A DNA stretch of 64,000 nt from Mactra quadrangularis (GCA_025267735.1 CM046303.1:34448380-34512379); one strand, 5' to 3'. Numbered from the stretch's first letter, positions 1 to 10,518 are shown. A program made the numbers and translations. Notes: generated by a model not told the origin, from the sequence alone.

Positions 1-137
1 AATCAATGGAGGAAAATCGACATTGTCAAATTTTCATGGAAGGGTATAACCTCCCCGGGTGGGATTCGAACCCGCACCCCCTCGGGCACAGGTATCCAAA
101 TCCCGGCACGCTACCAACTGCGCTATCGACCCGGGTT
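1..137 (-). mobile_element. tRNA-headed SINE (type A), cut by window start
   Basis: Read on the minus strand, the segment from 137 to about 48 is a tRNA-like head with an intact box B (GGGTTCGAATCCCACC-like) and box A (GCGCAGTTGGTAGCG). It is followed by the body motif CCTTCCATGAAAATTTGACA that recurs at 2180, 18180, 32390 and 55425. The element runs off the left edge. SINEs of this sort are moved by LINE machinery and transcribed from the internal pol III promoter. Confidence 0.7.
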
Positions 138-213
138 TTGAATGAAATAAAAGACGTTGTTCACGCAGGAATTTATTTATTTCGAATTCCAAAACTGATT
201 AAATGAATATACA

Positions 214-794
214 CAGGGTTCCCACAAATATGAGAAATCAAAAATCCCTGACTATTCTCTGACCAAAATTATTTTTCCTGACCGGTAACAGTGTCAAGTT
301 TGCTCAATCTTTGAGCACTAAATTATTTTGTTGGCCTCCTCCTCCCCATATTAGCCAACCACTTTCCTCCCATTCTTTATTTTGAATTATTTAAGAAACA
401 AACTACATGCAATTGTCAATAACTACTCGAGTTGTTCATTTTGATTTAGTATGAATACGCTTATCCGAAATGAAAATTATTTGATAACACATGTCGTGCT
501 CAAAGATGTTAGGAGGCAAGGGACGCTTAAACCCCTTTCAGCTTCTTTCTGAATAACTTAGTAACTATCCCAAAGTCTTCAAACATGAGCATATTTTTAG
601 AGTAAGATGTTTACAAGAATAATGAAAATGCTAAAAATAATAAATAACAAAAAAAGATACCCAAAATAATAGAAGAAACTGTCTTAGCCTTAACTTATAT
701 TGTTTCTACTGTTTGACCAACATTCTTCACTTACAAAATCCCCGGCTTTTCCCTGGCCTTGAAAAATCACTTTTCCCTGACCGTGGGAACCCTG
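214..794. mobile_element. hAT-like MITE with CAGGGTTCCCAC termini
   Basis: Perfect 12-bp terminal inverted repeats, CAGGGTTCCCAC at 214 and GTGGGAACCCTG ending at 794. Subterminal TCCCTGAC-type repeats lie near both ends (about 247-285 and 745-783). The CAGGG ends and composition match a non-autonomous hAT-type family widespread in animals. I see no convincing 8-bp target duplication, so the assignment rests on the ends alone. No transposase is encoded. Confidence 0.6.
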
Positions 795-1838
795 ATTATC
801 GCGTTTTGTACTCAAACGGTATACTACCTTAGCACAGAGACGCTGTTTATTTCCCTGAAAACCGATTTGATTTCGATTCGGTACCCGTGATTTCCGATTA
901 GACATCGTCGTAAACTTAACCATGCCACACTTTTATTATTTATTGAGAGTTTTGTACAAGTATTACCTCTTGGACGTCCATGCCTTATAGGTTCATTTCA
1001 AATTCTCAACCATTAGGACTTCCATATACGATATCGTATTTTTCAAATATTTTGACATGAGATTAAAATCGCCATTTAACGAAATAAAATGACCCTGTAA
1101 GAAACCAGTATAAGGAGGTTTTCCATTGTAGTCAGGAGTATTAATAAAACCAACAGGTATCCTGTGTTTGACTTACAAATAATTTTTAATATGTTTTACA
1201 TTATACTCTGTTAAACTGAAACAAAAATATTAAAAGTAGAAATATAAGAGAACAATCTTATATACGAGGGGTAGTCAGAAGTGACCAGACGTATAAGTGA
1301 CATTACACATTATTAGATGTAGAAAATCGTTCTTCAACAATTATGGTAATACAGAGGCGGTGCAGCTCAAATTAAGTGACGTAAGACGGTAAGATTATGT
1401 ATTTTTATTTATTTCTTTTTATTTATTTATTGGAGTTAACGGCGTATCAACACAAGTTAGATTACGCATGTAGCCCAACAGCAAGACATTTCTTCATACA
1501 GGTTGGTAAAATTAATTCTTTCTTTCTACATATTTGTACTCTGCTCAAAACCAATAAAATATTTACACATTTTCCTAACAACTGCACATTGTGTATGTAA
1601 TGAGTGTAATTTTTCTTTCATGCACTACAGTAAAATCCAAAATTCGGAAAATTTATGTTTGTTCAAATGATTTTACCTGGGAAATTCTTTGGAAAGCACT
1701 GAGGAATCAAGTTTGTGTTTTGACTTCAATTTAATGAAACAGTCTCTGCATTAAATCGTATACTGTTGATTCTAAATACGAATGATATCGTACGTAGTTG
1801 TTAAATTTCAGAATTAATTCTGACTTTCCTTATTTCAG
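795..1838. other. Gene-free AT-rich stretch upstream of the sulfotransferase exon 1
   Basis: No coding region recognised. A motif at about 1265 (TACGAGGGGTAGTCAGAAG) resembles one terminus of a mariner-type MITE, but no partner end is visible. At 1397-1460 a T/A-rich tract followed by GGAGTTAACGGCGTATCAAC looks like the 3' tail of a minus-strand SINE. No promoter was identified. Confidence 0.4.
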
Positions 1839-1855
1839 CACAAAACGAGGATAAA

Positions 1856-1964
1856 ATGCTTCTGTTCAGAAAGCGATTAAAATTCAAACCGTTTTTGCTA
1901 AAGGCAACATGTTATATATTTATTGGATGGGTGATTCTTAAATTGAGAAAACCCGAAGAAAAAG
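1856..1964 (+). CDS. Sulfotransferase coding exon 1: start codon and membrane anchor
   Basis: First coding exon of the carbohydrate sulfotransferase completed by 8119-8192 and 9415-10518. A pyrimidine-rich acceptor ending TTATTTCAG (AG at 1837-1838) opens the exon at 1839; the ATG is at 1856 after a 17-nt leader, so a further 5' UTR exon probably lies upstream, possibly outside the window. It encodes 36 residues: a short basic start (MLLFRKRLKFK), then one hydrophobic stretch (residues about 12-29, with LLKATCYIFIGWVIL), then charged residues. That is the usual signal-anchor of a Golgi type II membrane enzyme. The donor AAAAAG|GTAAAG leaves one base (phase 1), which with the TT opening exon 2 makes a valine codon. 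The phase match and topology are good support, but no transcript was seen. Confidence 0.66.
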
Positions 1965-2095
1965 GTAAAGTTAATGTACATGAATTATCCTTCATAATAT
2001 CTTACTAGTATAGTTCAATTCAGACAATTCTCGGGATAACGCAGGTGCACTAGGCCTACTTATGCTTTTTTTTATCTCTGTTAAACAATAAATTT

Positions 2096-2270
2096 ACCCG
2101 GGCCGATCGCGCAGTTGGTAGCGCGCCGGGATTCGGAATATCATGTCCCGAAGGGGGTACGGGTTCGAATCCCACCGAGAGAGGTATACCCTTCCATGAA
2201 AATTTGACAATAAGGTCAATTTTCCTCCATTAATAAGATATATGGAGAAGTGTCCGGCCTTGTGAAAAGG
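2096..2270 (+). mobile_element. tRNA-headed SINE (type A) in intron 1
   Basis: tRNA-like head with box A-like GCGCAGTTGGTAGCGCGC and box B GGGTTCGAATCCCACC, then the type A body (CCTTCCATGAAAATTTGACA, CCTCCATTAATAAGATATAT). The copy ends soon after GGAGAAGTGTCCGGCC and lacks the 3' part seen at 18088 and 55330, so it is 3'-truncated. It lies in the same direction as the host gene. Confidence 0.75.
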
Positions 2271-2590
2271 TATGTGCTTTGATTGTTTTGATATTATTAA
2301 AGTGGTTATATAAGGTGCATTCTTTATTATACTCGGTGGTTTGATCATTATTATAAGTGCGTTCTTATTATAATCGGTGTTTTTCACTATGTAAAGATTA
2401 TTCTTTATTATATTCAATGGCTTGGTCATTATATTGAGTGTTTTCTGCATTATATAAGGTGGTTTAATTATTGTATAAGATGCATTCTTCATTATAATAC
2501 AAAGCATGATTCGTAAATTTAGCTGCTCACACTCAACAATGGTATAAACGACCTTTTGAAAATCACAGGTCGTTGTTGAACTTAACACTG
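2271..2590. repeat. Degenerate short tandem repeat (TTATTATA-rich, unit about 30 bp)
   Basis: Recurring pieces such as TGCATTCTTTATTATA, GTTCTTATTATA, ATTCTTTATTATA and TGCATTCTTCATTATA follow the SINE at irregular spacing of about 30-60 bp, mixed with GGTGGTTTGATCATTAT-like pieces. It is a decayed low-complexity tandem repeat. The open frame it creates on the minus strand reads into the SINE and is not a gene. Confidence 0.45.
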
Positions 2591-2811
2591 TTAATTGTAT
2601 AAATTGACATATTTATAAAATATGTTTGAACTAACCAATTTTTTTATTTGTTAGCATGTTTTTTAATTGAGAATGCCATGTTTATATACACAGTGTTTAC
2701 ATTATGTAAAATATTACACTTAAATAAATGTTTCCTTTACACTCTATAAAACCCTGTTTTAAGAAGTCATTTTAAAGAAAGTAAAAATAATACTTTAAAC
2801 CTTGATTGCTA

Positions 2812-3258
2812 ACAATTGTATTCAACATTGTATTTACTAGACTTTATACATGCTTACAAACCAAACAGAGGTCTTAGTTTAAGGAATGCCCTATCAATTA
2901 CTGTTACATATTCTAGGACAAACACTTTTGGCAACCATAGTTTCCGTCTTGCGGTGCCAAACCTGTGGAATGCACTTTCGGACTCGGTGATAAGTGCCGC
3001 TTCTCTAAAAGAAAAAAACCTACTTGTTTATTTAGTACCAAGATCACTAAATTTACCACTGATGCTTAGTATTCATCAGTACATGTATGTTTTCCATAAC
3101 TTTTGTATTCTTTAGAAATATCTCTTAACATTTTTATCATTTATTCATTAAGTATGCATATAATTGTGAAGCGCTTTTGAACATACATTTTTCTTTACAA
3201 TATGAAAAGAGCGCTGTAAAATGCTATATATAATTTTGATAATAATAATATATACATT
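2812..3258 (+). pseudogene. LINE fragment: C-terminus of reverse-transcriptase ORF plus 3' tail
   Basis: The frame encodes a stretch containing FGNHSFRLAVPNLWNALSDS, close to the conserved C-terminal pattern TRTKTFGxRSFxVAxPxLWNxLPxxIRxxxS of CR1/L2/Jockey-type ORF2 proteins. It is followed by a typical LINE 3' end (GTGAAGCGCTTTTGAACATA, GAGCGCTGTAAAATGC) and an AATAATAATA tail at 3240-3252. The copy is 5'-truncated, with no polymerase or endonuclease domain, and sits in intron 1 in the gene's orientation. A related 3' tail lies on the minus strand at 11528-11618. Confidence 0.75.
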
Positions 3259-3739
3259 TCTAATAGAGAAATACTATAGGGGCATATGAATTGTATATTC
3301 AACAGTGTATAATCTTTCGGGCGATATTCGCCAGAAAGGATTAAGTTATAACCACAGGCAAAAACGATCTGACCAGTTTAACAGGCGAAATGATATTCAA
3401 GTGCAGACAATAACATATTTATGTGTACACTGTAAACAAAGCGTAAACCTAGTCTCGTAAAATAATATTTGTCCTTCAATGCTTTGAAAGAAATAGTTCT
3501 ACCTGACACAGTTACCTTTATCTAAGCGCATTACCGTTTAAGTGTGACAAAAAGTAATTCAGTCAGCGTAATGCAATAAGGTGGTATTGCAAAATTATAT
3601 TATTATAGATACATGTATGTCCCACACGTAAACTGAACATACACAATTTATAAATATATATGAAACTTTTTATTGAAAACAATGTAAAACGATACTTTTC
3701 AATTTCAATCTACGTCCGGAAATTACGCAAAATGTTTTT

Positions 3740-3765
3740 AAGTTAAGCGCTTTAAGCGCTTAACT
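3740..3765. repeat. Short palindrome AAGTTAAGCGCTT
   Basis: AAGTTAAGCGCTT is followed directly by its reverse complement sharing central bases, giving a near-perfect 26-bp palindrome. Related AGCGCTT clusters occur at 5284-5322. It may be the end of a decayed foldback element; no function can be assigned. Confidence 0.5.
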
Positions 3766-3974
3766 TATTACGACCATCTCGACAGTCGTTTCGGGCTTAG
3801 CCAACCCAAGTCTAAGACAAAGTAGTTCTTCCGACCTCTATTTTATCACAACCACTCAATTTTCTTTCATAGTATGTACAAATTGTCTCTATTCTACGAA
3901 ATTACAGACAAAATTGCATCATATGGAACATAAAATCATTCAAAACAAGCTGTCCCAAAGTTTTCCTTTTACAT

Positions 3975-4064
3975 TGGGCACGTTTCACAAGGCGAGCGCT
4001 AATATGCTACACAAAATTGCTTTCAAAAAGCGCTAGCTATCGATAGCCTTGTGGAACATGCCCC
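3975..4064. mobile_element. Small foldback MITE in intron 1
   Basis: The left end GGGCACGTTTCACAAGGC and right end GCCTTGTGGAACATGCCC are inverted repeats with two mismatches; AGCGCT lies inside each arm. About 90 bp in total. No clear target duplication and no coding capacity. Confidence 0.6.
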
Positions 4065-4945
4065 TTGATATGAATACGCGCAAAGATATCGAACTATTTT
4101 TCAATGACGTCACTCAACCCACGGAGATGAACGAAGTTGCCGGAAAGAGTCGAACTCTATTAATATTGAAATTATCGAGGGTAATAAGACGAGATGACCG
4201 GCGTGCTTTCGATCGCGATTAATTTGAATATCATCATTGAAGTGTTATAATGATTTTGAAGCGTTTGATCATGTCTGGATGGCTTTATACACTTAACAAA
4301 ACTTATATGTATACATGTATATGGGCTCGTATCTACGTAAGTGTTTGTCCGATTTATGTCAAATTTTCAACTAATATAGTTTAAAGACGGATCATTATTA
4401 TTATGTCATTAGTATTCGATTTTAGCGCTAAACCATAGGAGAATGGGTGTTGAGTCTTGGAAAGGAGACCTGTCACATCTCTTCCGAGTAAATTTCATAA
4501 GGAATTCATCGAGTTGGATACCTTATATTTTTTTACGAAACAAAATTTTGGGATTTGGCTGGAACTTTTATATTTTGTTTTGTTATGATAATTAGAGCAT
4601 GTTAAAGTAAAAATTGATAATAATTTGGTATTTTGTAATGCGATGAGCACCTGTGGTACAAACAACGTTTGTTACATACTATTGCTAAATTGCACGAGCT
4701 ATGGAACAAATACTATTGTTCTTTGTACACACGTTTTCATTGGAACGGTGAAATGAATTCCGGATATAGTCTGACAATAGACTGCATTATGTGCATAGCG
4801 AAGTGAAACTGAAAGTTGCATTAACGCTTACCATACACTGAAGCTTTAGAAATAATCATGTACTCGAGTAATGTATCATGCAGGAATTGTATCCAGCTTT
4901 CACCTGATTTACTGGTGAATCTTGCTGTTACAAGTGTATTATCTT
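4065..4945. other. Intron 1 DNA without recognised features
   Basis: Non-coding, AT-rich. I see no exon-like open frame with splice signals, no SINE head and no clear inverted repeat. Confidence 0.45.
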
Positions 4946-4949
4946 ATTA

Positions 4950-5255
4950 AGTGTCACAACATTTACCTGTGAGCTGTTGATATTATGGGAAGAAGGATAT
5001 GTAAGCGGCCGGATAGCTCTATCAATCTATCTACAGAGAGGTCCTGGGTTCGAGTTCCGGTCAGTCTGTATATTTTTCTTACCCTGTGATGATTTTTTTG
5101 CCCAACGTGGGACCGTGACAATTACTTGGTCAGTTGAGAAATGCTTGTAAGAAAATGAATGCTTCTTAAACAGCCTAAAATTCTGAAATTATTATTGTGA
5201 TTATGTCACGGCACTTACCTGTTCACATTATGGGAAGAAGGATATGTTAGTGCCA
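4950..5255 (+). mobile_element. tRNA-headed SINE (type C) with flanking direct repeats
   Basis: A decayed tRNA-like head around 5010-5065 has box B GGGTTCGAGTTCCGGTCAG. The downstream body (ATGCTTCTTAAACAGCCT) recurs at 20395-20425. The sequence GTCACAACATTTACCTGT with TATGGGAAGAAGGATATGT before the head (4953-5005) returns in similar form after the body (5206-5250). This is either a partial tandem copy of the element or an extended duplication; I cannot decide between them. Confidence 0.55.
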
Positions 5256-6047
5256 AATTAGTGGCCAGAAAGCATAGTCAGGAAAGCGCTTAACATCAGC
5301 GCTTTCAGCGCTTTGATTTATTAATCAACCAGTGTACCAATGAAATTTCAGACAGGGACGCAAATCTGTGAGAATTTGACCTAGTTAAATCATAGCGACA
5401 GCAGACGACGCGTTTCAGCGTACTGAAAGGATGGTTAAAGCCACTATCTTCTAGTTAACAGGGGTGAGGAATTACTATTCCCGACTCAGGACTTATTGCC
5501 GTCGGACAAGTAGGTTTTCAATTAAGCTTGTCTTTGGGCCATTTAATTTTGGAATCAGACAAATAAAATCATCAGATTTCTGATCGTTTCTTATTAAGGT
5601 GGGTCTGTACCTTACTCGGAGGAAAAAACGAAAAAATAATTATGTTCACCGATTGTGATAAAAGTTAGCAAGCAGATACCTTCATGCTTCTTGTTTGTTT
5701 TTCTGGTAACCTTAGCGACGTTGTCGTTTTTTTCACGACGTCACAATGGTTCGCGCTAAAAACAGGCATGCAAGTACATTAAACCCACATATTTGAGATA
5801 TTGAATGTCAGAGGACAAAGATAATTATACCAAAATGTTTCTGAAGTGTTGTTGCGTACAAATATTTTGTTCCGATTATCTAAATATCACGTCAGTCGTA
5901 AAGATTGTACATTTCATCACTGAATTTGGGGTTTTCACGTCTAAAAGGTTTCACCAATTGCCGAGTTATAACGTTTATTTTCAAATAAATGCAGAACGAT
6001 GGTCAAATTCTTATTGCGATTTTTGAAAACTACACACTTTTTGTGTC

Positions 6048-6427
6048 ATTTTAATGAAATAAAAAAGGAAAGTGAACGTTGTCAGTTTTTCACAATATCG
6101 CGTTCAAAGTAAAATTACCTTCAAAACAACGACGTTAATATTACGTTGCGCCGACGTTGTGATTTTGCGTTATGTATGTAATTTTCTAGTAAATTTAATT
6201 TTGTAGTTTCTTTCCAGTTCTTTATTAATTTCTTGTGACACTCGGCATCTGATCTGTTCAAAATTGATTTAACATAAGCCCGTTTGTACTTATTTTTGCA
6301 ACAAATGCTTTAATCACAACGTAGCGTAACGTTTTATTAACGTCGTTGAAATGAAGGTAATTTTACTTTGATCGCGATATTGTGAAAAACTGAGAACGTT
6401 CACTTTCATTTTTTATTTCATTAAAAT
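6048..6427. repeat. Large inverted repeat, about 115-bp arms
   Basis: The arms at 6048-6163 and 6313-6427 are reverse complements over most of their length (shared pieces include AGTGAACGTT, TTTTTCACAATATCGCG, AAAGTAAAATTACCTTC and ACGACGTTAATA), with a spacer of about 150 bp. It lies in intron 1, so the pre-mRNA would carry a long hairpin. It may be the core of a larger foldback element starting near TTAAGGTGGGTCTGTACC at 5596. No transposase is present. Confidence 0.72.
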
Positions 6428-6429
6428 TT

Positions 6430-7760
6430 ATTTCTTAAAATAATTGCATGTACCGACGTAATGTACGTAATTATTCGATGTGAATATAAATAGTAAATTC
6501 ATGTGTGACCGACAATAGTTTGCAAAAAATACATTGTACAAAACAAATTCCACTTGTTGAAGGGTCTCTGTACCTCTTCAGAAAGTGTATTTTGGAAACA
6601 CAATTGTATTTCTGTAAATACATTGACCCGAAATCACATTAGTCTGGCGAATTTTCGTTTAAACTCATCGAGCTTTATTCACACTAAAACTCAAATCAGT
6701 AAATTTGTAACTATATTACAACGTCTTCTGCTTCAAAACTTAAGTCATCAGATAATGACTATCTATGAGCGTATTTCAGTAAGTAAAGTCGTTAAATACG
6801 TTTTTATAAGTTCATATTCATAAAATGACGTAATTTGACGGTGACATTTAAACGAACTTTAAACTATAATTTACTTTCATCTATCCATACCAAATAATGC
6901 AAAATTATAACCAAGAATTTGACTTTTTACGTTGTTAGATACGTTCAACATCATTGTCGGTTGGTTCAGGAATCTGATAGTACAGTTTATCATTGAAATT
7001 CAAATAGTACAACTTATCATTTTTTGTTTTCCGTCAAAATTCACATTTACACCTTGACCTTTGACAGAAAAGATGACAAAAGTATCTCAGGAAAATGTTT
7101 TTCGTTTCCTGGTGGGTAAATTATTGAGGCAAGTGGCTTCATTTAGTACATGAAGACAAAAACAGATATATATAGTACAGTCGATCACAACAAGAACTTA
7201 AGATTTCAAAATAATTCGCTCAATAACTTTTTTATTTATGGACGTAGGAAAAACATTTTGGTACTGTCATAAATCGCTTGTAATGGGGGGTACTTTGAGC
7301 GTAATGAAATAACAAGATCTCGCGGTTTTCTATTCCAAAAATGTAAAAAAACCTACCCGAGGTGACGAGTCTGGCCGCCATTTAATAGTACAGCTGATCA
7401 TAACAAAATCACGTGATTACCGGCAGTGAATCAACTTAACAACTAAGTGAAGCCGCGTAATATATGACGTCATACGAGGTTGCATTCGTCACTAGTTTTA
7501 TCAAACCAAATACGGCGTTGTTTACCCGTCTATTTATACGTATTTTTGCTAGGCAATCGTTTTAACCAATGAAATGCGTATAAAGATTTTTGGTTAAATG
7601 GAATTTATTTAACTTTCATTGGTCAAAATTCATTGTAAAGGTCATATCATATCATAAATCTACAGCCATTAAATCAGCTGTGTGCTGTAACGATATGGTA
7701 TTCGCTAAACTTTATAGAAGCGTAACCTTTTCGTGTTTTATATTTTTCAACCAAATCAGT
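6430..7760. other. Intron 1 DNA, no gene; scattered AGTACA-GATCATAACA motifs
   Basis: No coding exon recognised. A motif of the form AGTACAGTTNATCA recurs at about 6979, 7006, 7177 and 7388, sometimes extended by CAACAA or AACAAAATC. Spacing is irregular, so it looks like remnants of one repeat family and not a tandem array. Confidence 0.4.
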
Positions 7761-8057
7761 CATGGGCAGATCTAGTGGGGTATAGGGGGTCCGGACCCCC
7801 CTAGAGTTTGGAAAATGTACTTGTCTATTATTGTAATTCTTTCCTGTAAGTCATTTTTAAGTAGCATGAAGCAATTTTTCTCGGTGGTTATGTAATGGTT
7901 AATGGTTATGTAGTGTTTATTTTCAATATGTTTCATTTTTTTCTGCAAAATGTGTATAATGTGGTTGTGGTTCGAGGTTTGGACCCCCTAGAAAAATTGG
8001 ACCCCCTAGAAAAGTTCAGACCCCCCCTTAGGAAATAAAATTCTGGACCCGCCCCTG
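7761..8057. mobile_element. hAT-type MITE with perfect 8-bp target duplication
   Basis: AAATCAGT occurs at 7753-7760 and again at 8058-8065, directly abutting the element. The ends CATGGGCAGATCTAG and (as reverse complement of the right end) CAGGGGCGGGTCCAG are inverted repeats, followed inside by GGGGGTCCGGACCCCCC near the left and CCCCCTAG motifs near the right. The 8-bp duplication and CAGGGG-type ends fit a non-autonomous hAT element. It ends 61 bp before coding exon 2, close to where the branch point and pyrimidine tract must lie. Confidence 0.82.
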
Positions 8058-8118
8058 AAATCAGTACTGTACCAAATGCAGCAATTAGATATTAATTGTT
8101 TAAAAATCTTAGTTTCAG

Positions 8119-8192
8119 TTAAGGAAGAAAAGATTGAACATCACTTGAGAAAATTAAATGAAGTCAAAGGACAAACAGACCAGCAAGCAAAG
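8119..8192 (+). CDS. Sulfotransferase coding exon 2: charged stem segment
   Basis: Small internal exon of 74 nt bounded by CTTAGTTTCAG at the acceptor and AAG|GTGTGT at the donor. Read with two bases completing the split valine codon from exon 1, it encodes 24 highly charged residues (KEEKIEHHLRKLNEVKGQTD then QQAK), probably helical or coiled-coil, as expected for the stem between the Golgi membrane anchor and the lumenal catalytic domain. It ends in phase 0, which is what exon 3 needs. The 6.15 kb intron before it holds SINE, LINE and foldback DNA; a hAT-type MITE (7761-8057) ends only 61 bp upstream of the exon. The donor is mediocre at positions +3 and +4, so occasional skipping is possible. 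Too short to recognise on sequence alone; the call depends on phase and position. Confidence 0.58.
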
Positions 8193-8344
8193 GTGTGTTT
8201 TTATTAATGGCCATCATTCTGTAAAAATATATGAGGTTACATATAATGTGTTAATAGTAAATACTATTAGAGAGTCTGTTGGTAGTATATTGTCAATTTG
8301 AGTTTGCCGACAAATTGTTTTTGTAACAAAACTTGCAGAGTCAC

Positions 8345-8427
8345 ATCTTAATCTATACCGTTTTATTAAATGCTCATGTATCATGACTTGAGAAATAAAG
8401 GTTTGTTCTGTTCTGTTCTATTCTATT
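8345..8427 (+). mobile_element. LINE-type 3' tail fragment in intron 2
   Basis: TGCTCATGTATCATGACTTG followed by AGAAATAAAGG and a TTCTGTTCTGTTCTATTCTA tail is typical of the 3' end of CR1/L2-like LINEs, which end in short pentanucleotide repeats. No coding part remains. Confidence 0.5.
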
Positions 8428-9106
8428 ACCAATGACTGCATTAAAGTAAAATATACATAAAATGAACAGAGACCAAGATAGTGACTCACCAAACCAAGAT
8501 AATGTTATAGTTATCACATGACTTGTTAATGAGGCTAAAACCGCAGCTAACTGTATACAAAAAGCTCATATTAAAAATATATTACAAAAATGTTTAGTTA
8601 CTATACGGAAAAAGAGGATGTAGACGTAATACTAATGTATACACAGTTCTATGAGCAACTCTCTCTTTAATGAGTCGCACAACACATCTCATTTATCGGC
8701 AATTTGGCTTCGCCCAAGAAATATTTATGTTTTCAGTCTGTAGAATTGGTCGAGTCTGAATTACGGAATATATTAGTTTGCGTTGATAGTCCCAGACAAA
8801 TAAAGCTCAATAATACGAAGTCAACATCTTGTACAAAATATAATGATATACGATTCAATCGATATTGAATAGTTGGATGTCCGATTGCTGTTGAATTTCA
8901 GGAGGGACCAGTACTAGTCACGGTTTCTGGACAGGCTTGAATATGTATGTACCGAAACCAAAGCACAAATCCATTGTCAGGGACTGACAACTTCCTTAAT
9001 GAAAACAGACGTATAAGATGAAATATTATTCATGACCAAACTTCACAAAGAAAAATATCACTATTGAAAATGTTTTGCTTCGAATTGAGTCTTTTAAAAC
9101 AATAGT

Positions 9107-9342
9107 TTAGGCCACAACAAATTGATCATATGTTCTATGGATTCGCTCGCACCTTAATTTTGAAGGTTTTTACAAAAAGAAAAATTTTATTCCTCGCTCG
9201 CCCATAAAAATTTGGTCAAACCGCTATATAAAGCAAGTGAATAAAGACTTTAAAAAAAAATTTCTTCGCTCGCTCGCCCCATTTTTTTTTCAGAAAAATC
9301 CGTAGAACATATGATCAACTTGATCAACTTGTTGTGGCCTTA
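9107..9342. mobile_element. Foldback MITE just upstream of sulfotransferase exon 3
   Basis: The left end TTAGGCCACAACAAATTGAT and the reverse complement of the right end (TTAAGGCCACAACAAGTTGA) match, and both are followed by CATATGTTCTATGGATT or its near copy. The inside has several GCTCGCTCG pieces. A related left end is at 24960-25015 (TTAGGCAACAACTT, GTTCTATGGATTCGCTCGCA). It ends 72 bp before the exon 3 acceptor. Confidence 0.68.
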
Positions 9343-9414
9343 ACCTTCTATCAACAGTCATATTTAATTGAAGAAACGTAGGAGACAAACAGGTTTTTGT
9401 GTGTTACTTTTTAG

Positions 9415-10518
9415 GTAAATGATATCATCACATTTTCTGACGTAGAAACAAGGAACAAAGAACGATTGTCTAGGATTCATTCTGTATGTGAAAGAGGAGA
9501 CACTCCTTTGTTGCGACGCAAAAATGCAACTCTTAGAGCGCTTATGGATCCAAATAGGCAAATTACTTACTGCAGAGTGAACAAAGTGGCCTCAACTTAC
9601 ACAATACAAACGTTGACGCAAACATTTAATTGTTCACTAACATGTTTGCAAAGAACATCTAATAAAATACGAAGTTTAGAATACTCCCATCAAAGGGATG
9701 TTATTGCAAGAACTTTCAAATTTATGTTTGTTCGGGAACCATATGGCAGACTTTTCTCAACATATAGTAACAAATTTTATTTCACCAAGGAGCACTGGGC
9801 TCCTGTTGGTCGTGAAATTATCAGAAAATGTCGGGAAAAACCTACTTTTGAAAGTAAAAAGTATGGACACGATGTAACATTCCACGAAATGATAAAATAC
9901 GTAGTTGAAAAGTTTGAAGCAGGGCGAGTAAATATCGATGACCATTTAAGACCTATGTATTTGCATTGTGAACCATGTGATTATTCTTATGATTTTATTG
10001 GACACTTGGAGACTATGGAATCAGACTGGACGTATTTAAAAGAATTTTGGACTACAAGGAGGAAAATTGCTGAACTCCCTAATGAAATTGGTAAGGACAC
10101 ACGTGAGGGAATACCAGAATGGATTCATGTAAAAAACACAATTGGAATGTTTAAAAATACATCCCTTTCACAATATAAACTATATCTTAGGGCTTGGTCT
10201 TACTACCAGATCACCGGAAGAGTGTATAAATATATTTCAATGCCATTTACGGAAGACAGTGCCATCAATATTGACAGTTTCAAAGAAGCATTATCAAAAG
10301 CTGTTGAGCAGTCTAAATCACATGCTAATGAATGTAAGAAGCAGAAACAAGAGGCATTACTACAAGCATATGTATCAGTACCATTGGAACTGTTAGAGAG
10401 ACTGAAAAACGTTTTGAAAGCCGATTGTCATTTATTTGGATATGAAAATCGCCCAGACTGGGTTTTCAAGCGTGAGAACATTAAAAGTGATTTTAATTAT
10501 TTCAAAGGTTTAGTTTAA
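9415..10518 (+). CDS. Carbohydrate sulfotransferase, catalytic (terminal) exon
   Basis: Encodes 367 residues after the acceptor TTACTTTTTAG; with exons 1 and 2 the protein is 428 residues. It is a Sulfotransfer_2 (HNK-1 ST/CHST8-14-like) enzyme that would move sulfate from PAPS to a sugar in the Golgi lumen; the acceptor glycan cannot be told. Visible motifs: the 5'-phosphosulfate-binding element TYCRVNKVAS (about residues 112-121), then the 3'-phosphate-binding element FKFMFVREPYGRLFSTYSNK (about 162-181), matching the family pattern KFLFVREPxxRLxSAYxNKF, and the C-terminal DCHLFGY-type ending. Several cysteines suit a lumenal domain. The frame is open to the acceptor with no in-frame ATG near the start, so translation must begin in an upstream exon. 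Stop TAA is at 10516-10518. Exact substrate class and orthology are open; this family is often expanded in bivalves (general knowledge). Confidence 0.9.
   Translation, partial: VNDIITFSDVETRNKERLSRIHSVCERGDTPLLRRKNATLRALMDPNRQITYCRVNKVASTYTIQTLTQTFNCSLTCLQRTSNKIRSLEYSHQRDVIARTFKFMFVREPYGRLFSTYSNKFYFTKEHWAPVGREIIRKCREKPTFESKKYGHDVTFHEMIKYVVEKFEAGRVNIDDHLRPMYLHCEPCDYSYDFIGHLETMESDWTYLKEFWTTRRKIAELPNEIGKDTREGIPEWIHVKNTIGMFKNTSLSQYKLYLRAWSYYQITGRVYKYISMPFTEDSAINIDSFKEALSKAVEQSKSHANECKKQKQEALLQAYVSVPLELLERLKNVLKADCHLFGYENRPDWVFKRENIKSDFNYFKGLV

Noticed and set aside
5596..6570. Complete piggyBac-like element starting at TTAAGGTGGGTCTGTACC
   Set aside because: The matching right end with TTAA was not found; AGGGTCTCTGTACCT at 6559 is in direct, not inverted, orientation.
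9757..9945. Minus-strand open frame inside the sulfotransferase exon
   Set aside because: Antisense shadow of the coding exon; no domain.
9466..10518. Sulfotransferase as a single-exon gene with a non-ATG start
   Set aside because: The frame stays open to the acceptor at 9414 and joins upstream exons in the right phase; a TTG start is not needed.
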